Source: G039954875 sp047528275
GTDB lineage: Bacteria > Bacteroidota > Bacteroidia > Flavobacteriales > Blattabacteriaceae
Assembly: GCA_047528275.1 (NCBI GenBank)
Contig: CP180023.1
Coordinates: 558,001-622,000, forward strand
Reading direction: 5' to 3'
DNA length: 64,000 bases
Part shown: positions 39,504-49,270 of the stretch, piece by piece
Position numbering within the stretch: position 1 is the stretch's first letter
Layout: each line of letters begins with the position of its first letter
The notes under the pieces: generated by a model
The model's database searches: none
The model's input: the letters and a program-made list of their open reading frames with translations, nothing else
Told to the model about the DNA's origin: nothing
Translations under genes and position numbers: made by a program

Positions 39504-40072
39504 GGGAAACTTAATCCTAATAGTTGTAAAAATTCACACATCAGCTTGGGGTGAGTTGCCCAAGCTGGAACAGTGATGAGTGTGCCGTTTGTCACTGTAT
39601 TCTTCAATGCTACTTCTACGAATTGTCCTCCAGTTACTTTTACTTCAGGTTTGACTGTGAGATAGGTAGTGAGTTTCTTTTCTTGGACTACTTGGGCTGT
39701 CTTCAGGATTTGAGGACCATGGTAAATGGCAGCTCTTGGCTGGTTTTTTTTGAAAAAGTTCCGCATGATATCTAGTATGTGAGGGGTCAGTCGTAGGTAT
39801 TCAGTAGACTCTCCACCCGGTGAGAATAATTTAATGTAATCTTCGGTTTTTATTTGATCAAAATCATAGGTGAGTATGAAATTATGGCCACACTTTTCTG
39901 TATAGATTTAATCTCCTCCAAAGTCATGTACATCCGTTTTTACAATTCACTTTTTTCTTGCTTGGACATACAGTATGGACTTCAAAATCTATCATTTCTA
40001 GCATTTGAAAGGGTACCATCACCTCATAGTCTTTTGTAAAGTCTCTTCAGTAAGCGGTAATATTTTTTTCAT
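39500..40072 (-). pseudogene. Dead DJ-1/PfpI family protein
   Basis: The last 88 codons are open and match PfpI/YhbO-type proteins, but the nucleophile elbow normally AAICHGPQ reads AAIYHGPQ, a Cys to Tyr change. Upstream in other frames the usual segments occur: EDYEVMVPFQMLEM, VHTVCPSKKK, VHDFGGD, HNFILTYDFDQIKTEDYIKLFSPGG, then the open part. The ATG lies at 40072. Two or three frame changes make it a pseudogene, and the lost Cys would inactivate even a rejoined protein. Confidence 0.85.
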
Positions 40073-40220
40073 AGAAAAAAGTATTTAAGTCTTTCTAGGA
40101 TAAAATTAGTTTAAAGTGTAAAATAAATATTATTTAAAGGTTTATCTATATTTCTTCAGGCTATTTTATTTAACGGGATAGGGTGAAGGTATTCATTGGT
40201 ATGCTTTTATAGATGGTAGG

Positions 40221-41021
40221 TCAGTCATTATGAATGTGTGTTTCGATATAAAATCCTTCATGATTTCGGATGTTGATCACACTACCATCTTCAAATATCC
40301 AATATTGCCCTTTGATGCCCATCAGTTTCTTTTCAAAGTCTTTTATTTCCTTCAAATGAAGGATCTGGATTTTATCGGGGTAGTTTTCTACCGGATAATG
40401 GAGGTGAGTGATGTCGTCCTCTTGGATGAAATGATCTTGAGTTTCTTGGGGAAAAAATTCTTTCAAATGGTATTTCATCGCAAGGAGGTCTGTATCAGGG
40501 ATTTTTTTTCTAATCATAGCTCTATAGTCAGTTTTGTCAGAAACCTTTTCTTTGAGTGCTTCTTCTACGATGCCGGCCAGATAACGGTTAGGTGTACGAG
40601 CTATTTTTATCGCTTGTATAGCGCCTTGGTCGATCCATCGGGTAGGGATTTGTATCTCTCTCGTGACACCTATTTTTAGACTACCTGTGATGGCCAAGTA
40701 TACGATGTGAGGTTGTAGTTCGAAAGATTTTTCCCATTCGAGGTCGCGTTGTTTGATATTTAGGTGTGCGGTACTGAGTTCGGGTCGTAGTACACTGGGA
40801 TTGATTTGAGGTAAGGTGAAAAAGCATTTTTTACAATAGCCTTGGCGGTAGATAGGGGTATCATATCTGCAGTGAATGCATTCGTAATGCAGATGTATTA
40901 ATCGAATTTTTTTTCTGATGATTGGATTCATGTATAAGAAATCATCTTGTAGATTCAAGTAATATTGCATGGGTTTTGTATATTCACTTTTCATTTTTGT
41001 AAGTAATCCTTCGAATCGCAT
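40221..41021 (-). CDS. DUF2797 domain protein
   Basis: The 266-residue protein has four Cys in CxxC arrangements (YECIHCRY and YCKKCFF, about residues 47-67), probably zinc binding. After these comes a GIY-YIG-like core (VYLAITGSLKIGVTR and the conserved PTRWIDQGAIQAI). This matches DUF2797, of unknown function. It diverges from the GH3 gene with 45 bp between starts, as in many Bacteroidota. The frame is intact. Confidence 0.85.
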   Translation of the reverse strand: MRFEGLLTKMKSEYTKPMQYYLNLQDDFLYMNPIIRKKIRLIHLHYECIHCRYDTPIYRQGYCKKCFFTLPQINPSVLRPELSTAHLNIKQRDLEWEKSFELQPHIVYLAITGSLKIGVTREIQIPTRWIDQGAIQAIKIARTPNRYLAGIVEEALKEKVSDKTDYRAMIRKKIPDTDLLAMKYHLKEFFPQETQDHFIQEDDITHLHYPVENYPDKIQILHLKEIKDFEKKLMGIKGQYWIFEDGSVINIRNHEGFYIETHIHND

Positions 41022-41066
41022 AGAAATTTAATTTTCGCTAACTTTACACGTTAAACTAAGTCTTTT

Positions 41067-42602
41067 ATGGTAAAAACTCTGATGAACTCGATCTATAGAT
41101 TTTTTATGAAACGACGTCTTGATCAGATGCAGTATTTTATTGATCATCCCGTAGAAGTTCAAAATCGTTTAATGTTGGATCTTGTCTATACTGCTAGAGA
41201 TACCCAAATCGGCCGGAAGCATGGATTTCGAGAAATCAAGAGATATGAAGATTTTGCCAGTAGATTACCTTTGTGTAAATATGAGGACTTATGTCCTTCT
41301 ATTGAGAAGATGCGTAGAGGAGAAGCTAATGTTTTGTGGCCAGGCAAGATTAGATGGTTTGCTAAATCATCCGGAACAACTAACGCTAAAAGCAAATATA
41401 TACCTATCACCGAATCTTGCTTGGATCAGTGCCATTATAAAGCAGGAAAGGATCTATTTACCATCTATACGCATAATCATCCAGATACAAAAATTTTTGC
41501 AGGGAAAAACCTACGTTTAGGAGGTAGCTATAGGTTATATGATTATGGTACTTTATATGGAGATGTATCCTCGATATTGGTAGAAAACTTACCATTGTGG
41601 GCTGATTGGAGAGGTACTCCTAGTAAGAAGGTGGTTTTGATGAGTGCCTGGGAATCAAAACTTAAAGCCATTGTTAGAGAAGTGATCAAGCAAGATGTAC
41701 GTACCTTAGTTGGTGTACCCTCTTGGATGTTGGTATTATTGAGTAAGGTTCTGGAAATTTCTCAAAAGAAATATATAGATGAAGTATGGCCCAATTTGGA
41801 AGTCTTTTTTCATGGTGGAGTGAGTTTTAAGCCTTATATAGAGCAATATAAAAATATTTTTCGTAAAGAGATCAATTATTACGATACATATAATGCATCA
41901 GAAGGTTTTTTTGCTATACAAGATCAAAAGTATTCAAAAGAGCTTTTGCTTTTATTGAATCATGGTATATTTTATGAGTTCATTCCTATGGATGAGTTTG
42001 ATAGTGAATTCCCCCCTGTCTTCTCCATTAAAAAAATACAATTGAATCGAAATTATGCTATGGTTATTTCTACTAACACAGGTTTATGGAGGTATATCAT
42101 TGGAGATACTGTAAAGTTTACTCATCTTTTTCCTTATCGTATTGTCATATCTGGTAGGACGAAACATTTTATCAATACTTTCGGGGAGGAGTTGATCGTT
42201 GAAAATGCAGAGGAGGCTTTGAGTAAGGCGTGTAAAGGGACAGATGCTATTGTTCGTGAGTATACAGCAGGGCCTATTTATATGACAGAAAGATCTTCCG
42301 GTGCTCATGAATGGATTATTGAATTTGAAAAAAAACCTACCGATATGAGTGTTTTTTGTAATATCTTAGACAATACATTGCAGTCTTTAAATTCAGACTA
42401 TGAAGCAAAACGATATAATAATATAACATTGCTCCCACCGATTATCCGAATAGCTAGAAAAGGGCTTTTTTATGATTGGTTTAAGTCATGTCGCAAGTTA
42501 GGTGGACAAAATAAGGTACCTCGTTTAGCTAACGATCGTACTTATCTGGATCTTTTGCTCCAGATGAATCAAAGTGTTTTTTTTAAAAAAACGCCCAATT
42601 AA
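41067..42602 (+). CDS. GH3 auxin-responsive promoter family protein
   Basis: This 511-residue protein belongs to the adenylate-forming GH3 family. The ATP-binding motif SSGTTNAKSKYIPIT is present (about 102-116), and the later YNASEGFFAIQ and the C-terminal hinge region are recognisable. Plant GH3 enzymes conjugate amino acids to acyl acids. The bacterial version's substrates are not known, so only acyl-acid amido synthetase-like activity can be inferred. A terminator-like hairpin follows 100 bp downstream. Confidence 0.9.
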   Translation: MVKTLMNSIYRFFMKRRLDQMQYFIDHPVEVQNRLMLDLVYTARDTQIGRKHGFREIKRYEDFASRLPLCKYEDLCPSIEKMRRGEANVLWPGKIRWFAKSSGTTNAKSKYIPITESCLDQCHYKAGKDLFTIYTHNHPDTKIFAGKNLRLGGSYRLYDYGTLYGDVSSILVENLPLWADWRGTPSKKVVLMSAWESKLKAIVREVIKQDVRTLVGVPSWMLVLLSKVLEISQKKYIDEVWPNLEVFFHGGVSFKPYIEQYKNIFRKEINYYDTYNASEGFFAIQDQKYSKELLLLLNHGIFYEFIPMDEFDSEFPPVFSIKKIQLNRNYAMVISTNTGLWRYIIGDTVKFTHLFPYRIVISGRTKHFINTFGEELIVENAEEALSKACKGTDAIVREYTAGPIYMTERSSGAHEWIIEFEKKPTDMSVFCNILDNTLQSLNSDYEAKRYNNITLLPPIIRIARKGLFYDWFKSCRKLGGQNKVPRLANDRTYLDLLLQMNQSVFFKKTPN

Positions 42603-42708
42603 TTATTTAAATTTATAAAAGTTTATTTTATATAGAATTAAGTATAAATAATCCCATATTTAATTGGATTAATATAAATCTATACACAAGGAGTTTCATC
42701 TTGAATAT

Positions 42709-42754
42709 AAAAAAATGGCCAGAGATCCTGTATCTCGACCTTGTTCATTTTTTT
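42709..42754. terminator. Possible bidirectional terminator
   Basis: GGCCAGAGAT (42717-42726) and ATCTCGACC (42732-42740) form a stem around CCTGT with one bulge. An A-run lies before it (42709-42715) and a T-run after (42747-42754). It sits between the convergent GH3 gene and the dead porin-like gene. Confidence 0.45.
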
Positions 42755-42792
42755 AATACGACCTTTTGAGGTTCTTAGTTCTTTTTTATTGT

Positions 42793-43665
42793 TTATAGAA
42801 ATGAATTGACACCTAAATAGATGTTGGTTAGGTCAATACAAAATTTGATAGCTATTCCTGTTTTTAACATTATTTATGTATTTAAATTGACCTATGGTTG
42901 TATGTAAAAAGAATTTATTGGACAATCTATAAGAGAATCCAGATGTTAAGCCTATACTCCAAGTGAAACGCCCGTTCTTCCCTGGTTTTCAGGAAAGTGT
43001 TTTTTCTATTTTTTAGCCCCCAATTGAAATTGGTGTTTAGTTCTAAGGAAGGTATAAAATGATGGTCTGTTCTCCAATATTTTCTTACAAAAGGTGTTGT
43101 GGGAAATATAGTTATGGTGTTTGGTCTCTTTCATATACTCTTATTGTTGTATTCAAACCTTCTTAATTGTAGTACCTAAAGTCATTTTTTGAGAAAGTTT
43201 GTAGTTGAACTCAGGTCTTAGGTTGATGCAGCAAACGAAGGTATTTTTTCTATCATGTTAGGTAATTTTCATATCATCTGTTTTGACTGTTGTAGTCTTG
43301 TTATTCCATCCAAAAACTGCTTCTAATTGTAGATAAGGGGCAAAACTACTACTATCTAAATAGAAATATTTTCTTATAAAAGGATCTATAGTGAAGGTAT
43401 TACTGGTCGTTTTGGTTGAATTATTTCTAGGTTTGAAACTAGTTCTTGTAAAACCGAAGATACTCCCTACAGCCCAATCATTGGCTATGAAATAACTAAA
43501 ACCTTTTTTGATAGACAAGCTGTTCAATTTATCATAAATAATCACCTATAGGGACAGCATCTATCTATCTTTACTGTACTGTTTTTTCCATAGATATACC
43601 CTAAGGTACCGGTGATGAATTTATCTCCTTTTTTTTTAAGATTTGATCGGCCAAATTTATAAAAA
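42793..43665 (-). pseudogene. Dead outer-membrane beta-barrel (porin-like) protein
   Basis: Read on the minus strand: KGDKFITGTLGYIYGKNSTV, then (in the 95-codon open piece at 43545-43258) SYFIANDWAVGSIFGFTRTS and FAPYLQLEAVFGW, then in other frames FVCCINLRPEFNYKLS and a terminal DLTNIYLGVNSFL followed by TAA (42795-42793). The aromatic last residue and strand pattern fit small Bacteroidota barrel proteins. There are several shifts. The function is unknown. Confidence 0.75.
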
Positions 43666-43882
43666 AAAGCAATTCTCAATATATGATTAATGTCATGTTT
43701 TTTAATCTAATTTTGATATACATTCATTTATGTAAATTTTTTATGGTTTTTCCAAGCTGTTTTATCGGATTTTCCTTTCCTGTATGGTATTTATCCCCTT
43801 CTGAAGGGGTAAAGAATCTCACTTACATGATTGATGGGGCTATTATTTTTATTAAATTCATTCTATGAATATTTAAACATTT

Positions 43883-45905
43883 ATGGCATTGAAGAAGTGT
43901 TTTTTTATGTATAATGTGTTTGTTTGTTTTCTTTACCTTGATTTCTTATGTTCAAAGAGAGAATAGAGGTTTGGAAATGAAATATATAGCCCTAAAAGTG
44001 TGTTCACAAGATGACTTTTATCAATATCTAAACGCGGGATGGAAAAAAGCACTGTTATCCCCCCCTGATAAAGGTAAATGGGGTATTTTTTTTGCTTTTC
44101 GTGAAAGCAATACTATTCGTAAATTGGGTGTCTTGAAAAGAGCTGTTGAATAAAAACATTTACAAGGTTCTGATGAGTAGAAAGTTAATAATTATTGATA
44201 TAACTACTCGTGATGCGCAAGGGATTTCGCACATTTAACCTCTTTTTGTAAAAGATTGATGTTGTCAATGATCTCCATTACCTTCAATAATATCTGATTG
44301 AAAATCTGCCGTATGGAATGAATGCGTTATTTCGTATATATACGCCACGTTTACATGTAAAGATAATAAATCAACGCTGCATTTTAGGCTCTGTCGATTG
44401 GGATTTAAAGCACGATTATTATTAAAAATTTGATTTGGTCTCTAAGGAGAAGATCTGCAAATACAGGCTTATGTGGACAAAATGCTACAATATCTTTATC
44501 GGGATAATGTTACAGTCATTTTTAAATCCAAATTCATTGTTATTTTAGAGACTAAGTTGGTCAAAGCAATATTGTCTAAAAAAGAGCTCCGGAATCCCAA
44601 AAAGATTTATAACCTTTATACGGTGAAGGTGTTGAGCAACTTGACCTCAGTGATAGATTGCAGTACTTATTTTACTGAACTAGATTTAAAAAATCTCGAA
44701 AAAGTCATCATAAATGAGCTTCAATATTTAAGAACTTTAGATGAGGTTTTAAGGACAACTTCTATAAATGAGGTTGAATATTTTTTTTCTCATGTATTAA
44801 ATAATAAAGCAAATATATTTTCATCAGAGTTATAACGTTCTAATTTTGATTTTTATTCAAAAGTAATTAAAGGCATCTCTAAAATGCAATCGCTTGAAAG
44901 GCTTGCTCTATACGAAGTAAATCCTATCGGAAAGCTTTATATCAAAGAAGTATTTCCTACACAATCCAAAAAAGATATGCAGGAACTGGTCCAATATTTA
45001 GTAGCCTCTTATCGGTAACGCATCAAAAATCTATCTTGAATGAATGATGCTACTAAAAAGACTTCTTTAGACAAGTTGGTAAATCCACTGTAAAGATCGG
45101 CTATTCCAATGAGGGTAATTAGAAATATTATAACACTTTTGACATCTAACCAAAATTTTTGAATGTATTTATTTAAGCAATTACATCAATCTAAAAAAAT
45201 GGATTTTTTAAGAAAATGTAAAAAAAATTAGCTGATCTGTAAACAAGAAAAAGTGATGGATGAGTCCTCAACTGGTCAATACCAATTATTCTCACTAAAC
45301 AATGAAATTGTTTTTCAGGCGGCTATCTTTCAATCTCTTTTTTATGATTTTCAGAGAAATGTAGCCATGAATTTTGATGGCATAGATTGCGTGATTGGTT
45401 ATGAGATATCTCGTGGATTCGATAATTGCGGTTCGCAGTTTGATGACGATGATAATTTCAGAAACCGGTGGTAGTCTGACGACAAAAATATTTTTATATC
45501 TCGCCAGAGTCTTAGTCAAATAATATGATAATTATACCCATCCACCTAATATAGAAATCAATGGAAATATTAGTTTGAGAGAAAATATTGCAGACCTAGG
45601 TAGCATAAAAGTAGCCTATGATATCTTACAAACGTATTTGAAAGACAAAGGAACTCTAGGTTTGATAGGCGGTTTAACCCCGTCAAAACGATTTTTTTAT
45701 CTCTTAGGTCACTATTTAGTGGACAAATCTTAAAGATAATGTTTTGATATACCAGATCAAAACAGATTTTCATACCCCTGGTAAATATCGATCCATAAGC
45801 TCTGTAAAAAAAAAAACATCGACACTTTTCATGAAATCTTCAATGTAAAAGAAGGAGATAGGATGTATAAATCTCCTGAATCGAGGATAAAATCATACAG
45901 ATTGA
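43883..45905 (+). pseudogene. Dead M13 family (neprilysin/PepO-like) metallopeptidase
   Basis: The N-terminal block is recognisable (QDDFYQYLNAGWKKA and PPDKGKWGIF, 44005-44092). The middle includes ATKKTSLDKL (near 45050), and the catalytic region is INEIVFQAAIFQSLFYDF to GSQFDDDDNFRNRW (45295-45470). The zinc motif VIGHExxHGFD of the family has become VIGYEISRGFD, so both His ligands are lost. A SLRENIADLGSIKVAYD-like segment holding the third ligand Glu follows, then TPGKYRSI and FNVKEGD to about 45900. Many stops are present. It would have been a lipoprotein-type oligopeptidase. Confidence 0.87.
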
Positions 45906-46256
45906 TTCAATTTGAATATATAAGTAGAAAAAAATGATTTTTGTAAATCAAAGATATACTCCGATGGATTCTATGAAAGAATAGAATATTTGAGCGATGC
46001 TAGCAAATCTAACGAGACGTTCTCTAAAAGATCATAACCTATAAAAGAGAAATGATGGCTGGAAGGTTTTAGATAAGATAAGAAACCGATCCGATGAAGT
46101 GAAATATGTAAGTTGGACTTATAAGTAAAAGTTGATGTAAAATATGTTAGGTATCAAAATAGTTTTTATTATCATCTTGATCATAGTGTCCATCACAAAT
46201 CAAAAGAATATATCTTTTTTATGAATTTTCAATAAAATGTAGAAAATCCCAATCAT
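45906..46256. other. Decayed coding remnant, unassigned
   Basis: A plus-strand reading gives pieces such as RIEYLSDASKSNETFSK and RNRSDEVKYVSWTYK in different frames, suggesting the 3' part of a lost gene. No family is recognised. No RNA gene is seen. Confidence 0.35.
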
Positions 46257-46562
46257 ATGTTAAAATTTTTTCCCCAGCTTGTCAAGATCATCCGTCAGCC
46301 CGATACGGCGCTTTTAGACGTTCGTGAGTCCTTGGAGCTGTTTAGAGATGGAAGGATAGAACGCGCCATACACATCCCAATGGCCTCTGTGCCTCATTAT
46401 CTTGAGGAAATCAGAGCGATGAAAAGATCTTTTGTCGTCTTTTGCAAAAAAGGAGGTCGCTCTGCAAAGGTCCAAGAATATCTTGTCCAACAAGGTATTA
46501 AAGAGGTGTATAACGGAGGTGGATACGAAAATATCAAATCCATTTTGGAATATTCTATCTGA
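46257..46562 (+). CDS. Rhodanese-like domain protein
   Basis: The 101-residue single-domain protein has the rhodanese fold with DVRESLELFRDGRIERAIHI (about 21-40) and the active loop FCKKGGR, with the catalytic Cys at about 63. Such proteins carry persulfide sulfur. With a complete suf operon in the window and no SufE/SufU visible, a link to sulfur handling is possible but only inferred. It precedes rpsO by 73 bp. Confidence 0.88.
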   Translation: MLKFFPQLVKIIRQPDTALLDVRESLELFRDGRIERAIHIPMASVPHYLEEIRAMKRSFVVFCKKGGRSAKVQEYLVQQGIKEVYNGGGYENIKSILEYSI

Positions 46563-46635
46563 TGGATTGCTGAAGCAAAAATATTTACTAAATTTGCAGA
46601 CGCCAATCCAATAAAACTATTCAAAGAAAAAAAGC

Positions 46636-46905
46636 ATGTATTTAAGTGCGGAGATAAAGAAAAATATTTTTTCAAAATATGGAAAATCCGAAGCTGATAC
46701 AGGGACTACCAAAGGGCAAGTTGCTTTGTTTACTTTCCGGATCAATCATCTGAGTCAACACCTCAAGATTCATAAAAAAGATTTCAATACTGAACGGGCA
46801 TTGATCAAGCTTGTAGGAAAGAGAAAAAAACTGCTCAAATACATTGAAAAAAATGATATAAACAGTTACAGAGAAACTATCAAGGAGCTAGGGATCAGAA
46901 AATAA
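46636..46905 (+). CDS. rpsO: 30S ribosomal protein S15
   Basis: The 89-residue protein has the S15 core DTGTTKGQVALFTFRINHLS (about 21-40) and the C-terminal LLKYIEKNDINSYRETIKEL. It binds the central domain of 16S rRNA. It is followed by a terminator-like hairpin and then pnp, the classic rpsO-pnp order. Confidence 0.96.
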   Translation: MYLSAEIKKNIFSKYGKSEADTGTTKGQVALFTFRINHLSQHLKIHKKDFNTERALIKLVGKRKKLLKYIEKNDINSYRETIKELGIRK

Positions 46906-46932
46906 TTCAGTGCAGTTATCAAGCAAAAAATG

Positions 46933-46956
46933 GGGGCAATACAATGTCCCTTTTTT
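46933..46956 (+). terminator. Intrinsic terminator between rpsO and pnp
   Basis: GGGGCA (46933-46938), loop ATACAA, TGTCCC (46945-46950) with one G-T pair, then six T. It would end rpsO transcripts or act as a leaky attenuator before pnp. Its position shows that the longer in-frame start of pnp at 46944 is not used. Confidence 0.72.
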
Positions 46957-46994
46957 ATTTAAAAAGTCACTACAATAAAAAACGAATTATAGAT

Positions 46995-49121
46995 ATGATA
47001 TTAGAAGTAATAAAAGAGAGTATAGCATTAGAAGACGGTCGTACCATCTCCATAGAGACCGGGCAGTTGGCTAGACAAGCTGACGGTGCTGTTGTAGTAC
47101 GCATGGGTGATACTATGTTGTTAGCCACTGTAGTGGCTGAAAAAGAAGCCAAAGAGGGGGTTGATTTTCTCCCGTTGACGGTAGATTATAGAGAGAAATA
47201 TGCAGCTGGTGGAAAGATACCCGGAGGATTTATCAAACGTGAAGGTAGACCTTCTGATGAAGAGATTCTTACTATGCGATTGGTAGATAGAGTATTGCGT
47301 CCATTTTTCCCAAATTATTTTTATCGAGAGGTCCAAGTGATGATTTCGCTCCTTTCCTACGATAGGAATGTATTGCCGGATGGTTTAGCTGGTTTGGCAT
47401 CCTCGACGGCTCTAGCCATATCAGGTATCCCTTTTGATGGGATAATATCAGAAGTACGTATCGTACGTATAGATGGGCAATTTGTGATCAATCCTGGGCT
47501 TGATCAAGTCAAGCAAGCAGATATGGATTTAGTGGTGGGTGCTTCTAAAGATTCCATTATCATGGTTGAGGGTGAGATGAAAGAAGTTTCCGAGGCAGAA
47601 ATGATTCAAGCCATCCAAAAGGCCCATGAAGCGATAAAATCACAGATAGATGCTCAAATCCGCCTGATTAAAAGATGTCCTTCTAAATCCGAACAATCTG
47701 TTATGGACGCATCACTTGATGAGGATTTAAGAGAAAGGATCTCTGAGTTTGCTTATAAAAAGATCTATCAAGTATCTAAAAAATTTACTGAGAAACAGAG
47801 ACGTTCGAATGATTATGAGGAGATTCTTAAAGCTTTCAAATCCGAATTTTCAGAGAAGGAACTTCAAGAAAAGGAGGTAATTATAGATAAATATTACGCA
47901 GAAGTCAAAAAAGAGGCTATCCGTAAGATGATCTTTGAAGAAGGGTTTCGTTTAGATGGCCGTACTTCCGAACAGATCCGTCCAATATGGAGCCAAGTAG
48001 ATTATCTACCTGGTGTACATGGTTCGGCTCTTTTCACTCGAGGAGAGACCCAGTCTTTGGCTACAGTTACTTTGGGCTCTTCGATCGATGCCAATCGGAT
48101 TGATAACGCGATCATGAAAGATCAGGAAAAATTTTACTTGCATTATAATTTTCCGCCCTTTTCTACTGGAGAGATACGTCCCATACGTGGGGTGTCACGG
48201 CGTGAGATAGGACATGGTAATCTAGCCCAACGCGCCTTGAAAAACATTATTCCTACCGAAGTGCCATATACTATACGTATAGTATCTGATATTTTAGAAT
48301 CTAATGGTTCCTCTTCTATGGCTACCGTATGTGCTGGTACATTAGCTTTGATGGATACTGGTATTCCGATCAAAAATCCTGTTTCAGGAATTGCTATGGG
48401 ATTGATCACTGATCAGGCTACAGGCCGATGGGTGGTACTCTCAGATATTCTGGGTGATGAAGATCATCTGGGTGATATGGACTTTAAAGTCACTGGTACC
48501 GAAAACGGTATTACAGCCTGTCAGATGGACATCAAGATCAGTGGCTTGACCTATGAGATCTTGGAAAAAGCTTTATCCCAGGCACGAGAAGGTCGTTTGT
48601 ATATCTTGAAAAAGATGCTTGAGACTTTGGCCGAGCCTCGTAAGCAACTCAAGCCTAATGCACCAAAGATCTTCACTTTTGATATTCCTAAGGATTTTAT
48701 AGGTGCAGTGATTGGACCTGGTGGGAAGGTTATCCAAGAAATTCAATCCGATACAGATACCAATATTGTCATCGAAGAAAAGGGAGATCTTGGTCTCATC
48801 GAGATCTTGGGTAAAGATTATGCTAAAATAGACCAAGCAGTCAATCGTATTAAGGCAATTGTCTTTATCCCCCAGGTGGGTGATGTTTATAAAGTCAAGG
48901 TCAAGTCGATTAAAGAATTTGGGGCCTTTGTCGAGCTTGCTAAAGGAGTAGAGGGCTTGCTTCATATTTCTGAAATTGCACATAAGAGGTTGAACAAAGT
49001 CGAAGATGCCTTACAATTGGGGGATGAGATAGAAGTCAAATTATTGCAAATAGACAAAAAAAGCGGTAAAATGAAATTATCTCGAAAAGTGCTTTTACCT
49101 CATCCAAAAATTATCTATTAA
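46995..49121 (+). CDS. pnp: Polynucleotide phosphorylase
   Basis: PNPase degrades RNA 3' to 5' with phosphate. From the ATG at 46995 (MILEVIKESIALEDGRTISI) it is 708 residues, the normal size. Two RNase PH domains are present (about 1-230 and 320-550; VHGSALFTRGETQSLATVTL marks the second), with the catalytic ILGDEDHLGDMDFK. A KH domain (DFIGAVIGPGGKVIQEI) and an S1 domain (VKSIKEFGAFVELAKGVEGL) follow. The frame is fully intact. Confidence 0.97.
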   Translation: MILEVIKESIALEDGRTISIETGQLARQADGAVVVRMGDTMLLATVVAEKEAKEGVDFLPLTVDYREKYAAGGKIPGGFIKREGRPSDEEILTMRLVDRVLRPFFPNYFYREVQVMISLLSYDRNVLPDGLAGLASSTALAISGIPFDGIISEVRIVRIDGQFVINPGLDQVKQADMDLVVGASKDSIIMVEGEMKEVSEAEMIQAIQKAHEAIKSQIDAQIRLIKRCPSKSEQSVMDASLDEDLRERISEFAYKKIYQVSKKFTEKQRRSNDYEEILKAFKSEFSEKELQEKEVIIDKYYAEVKKEAIRKMIFEEGFRLDGRTSEQIRPIWSQVDYLPGVHGSALFTRGETQSLATVTLGSSIDANRIDNAIMKDQEKFYLHYNFPPFSTGEIRPIRGVSRREIGHGNLAQRALKNIIPTEVPYTIRIVSDILESNGSSSMATVCAGTLALMDTGIPIKNPVSGIAMGLITDQATGRWVVLSDILGDEDHLGDMDFKVTGTENGITACQMDIKISGLTYEILEKALSQAREGRLYILKKMLETLAEPRKQLKPNAPKIFTFDIPKDFIGAVIGPGGKVIQEIQSDTDTNIVIEEKGDLGLIEILGKDYAKIDQAVNRIKAIVFIPQVGDVYKVKVKSIKEFGAFVELAKGVEGLLHISEIAHKRLNKVEDALQLGDEIEVKLLQIDKKSGKMKLSRKVLLPHPKIIY

Positions 49122-49270
49122 TGATTTTTTTTTAGATAAAAGATCATAAAGTATTGATTTTTGGTCAATTTGCTATGTTGGCGTTTAAATGCTTACTGCA
49201 AAGTGTGACATTTTTAAAAGAAATTACGTATATGGAGGTGTTGTTTAACCGAGAACCCTAATTAAAAAAT

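Noticed and set aside
43683..43868. 61-codon open frame with hydrophobic content
   Set aside because: It is very AT-rich, has no family match and no conserved start context, and lies between two pseudogenes; most likely chance.
46944..46994. Longer N-terminus for pnp
   Set aside because: The extra 17 codons run through the rpsO terminator hairpin and T-run, and PNPases begin at the MILEVIKESI position.
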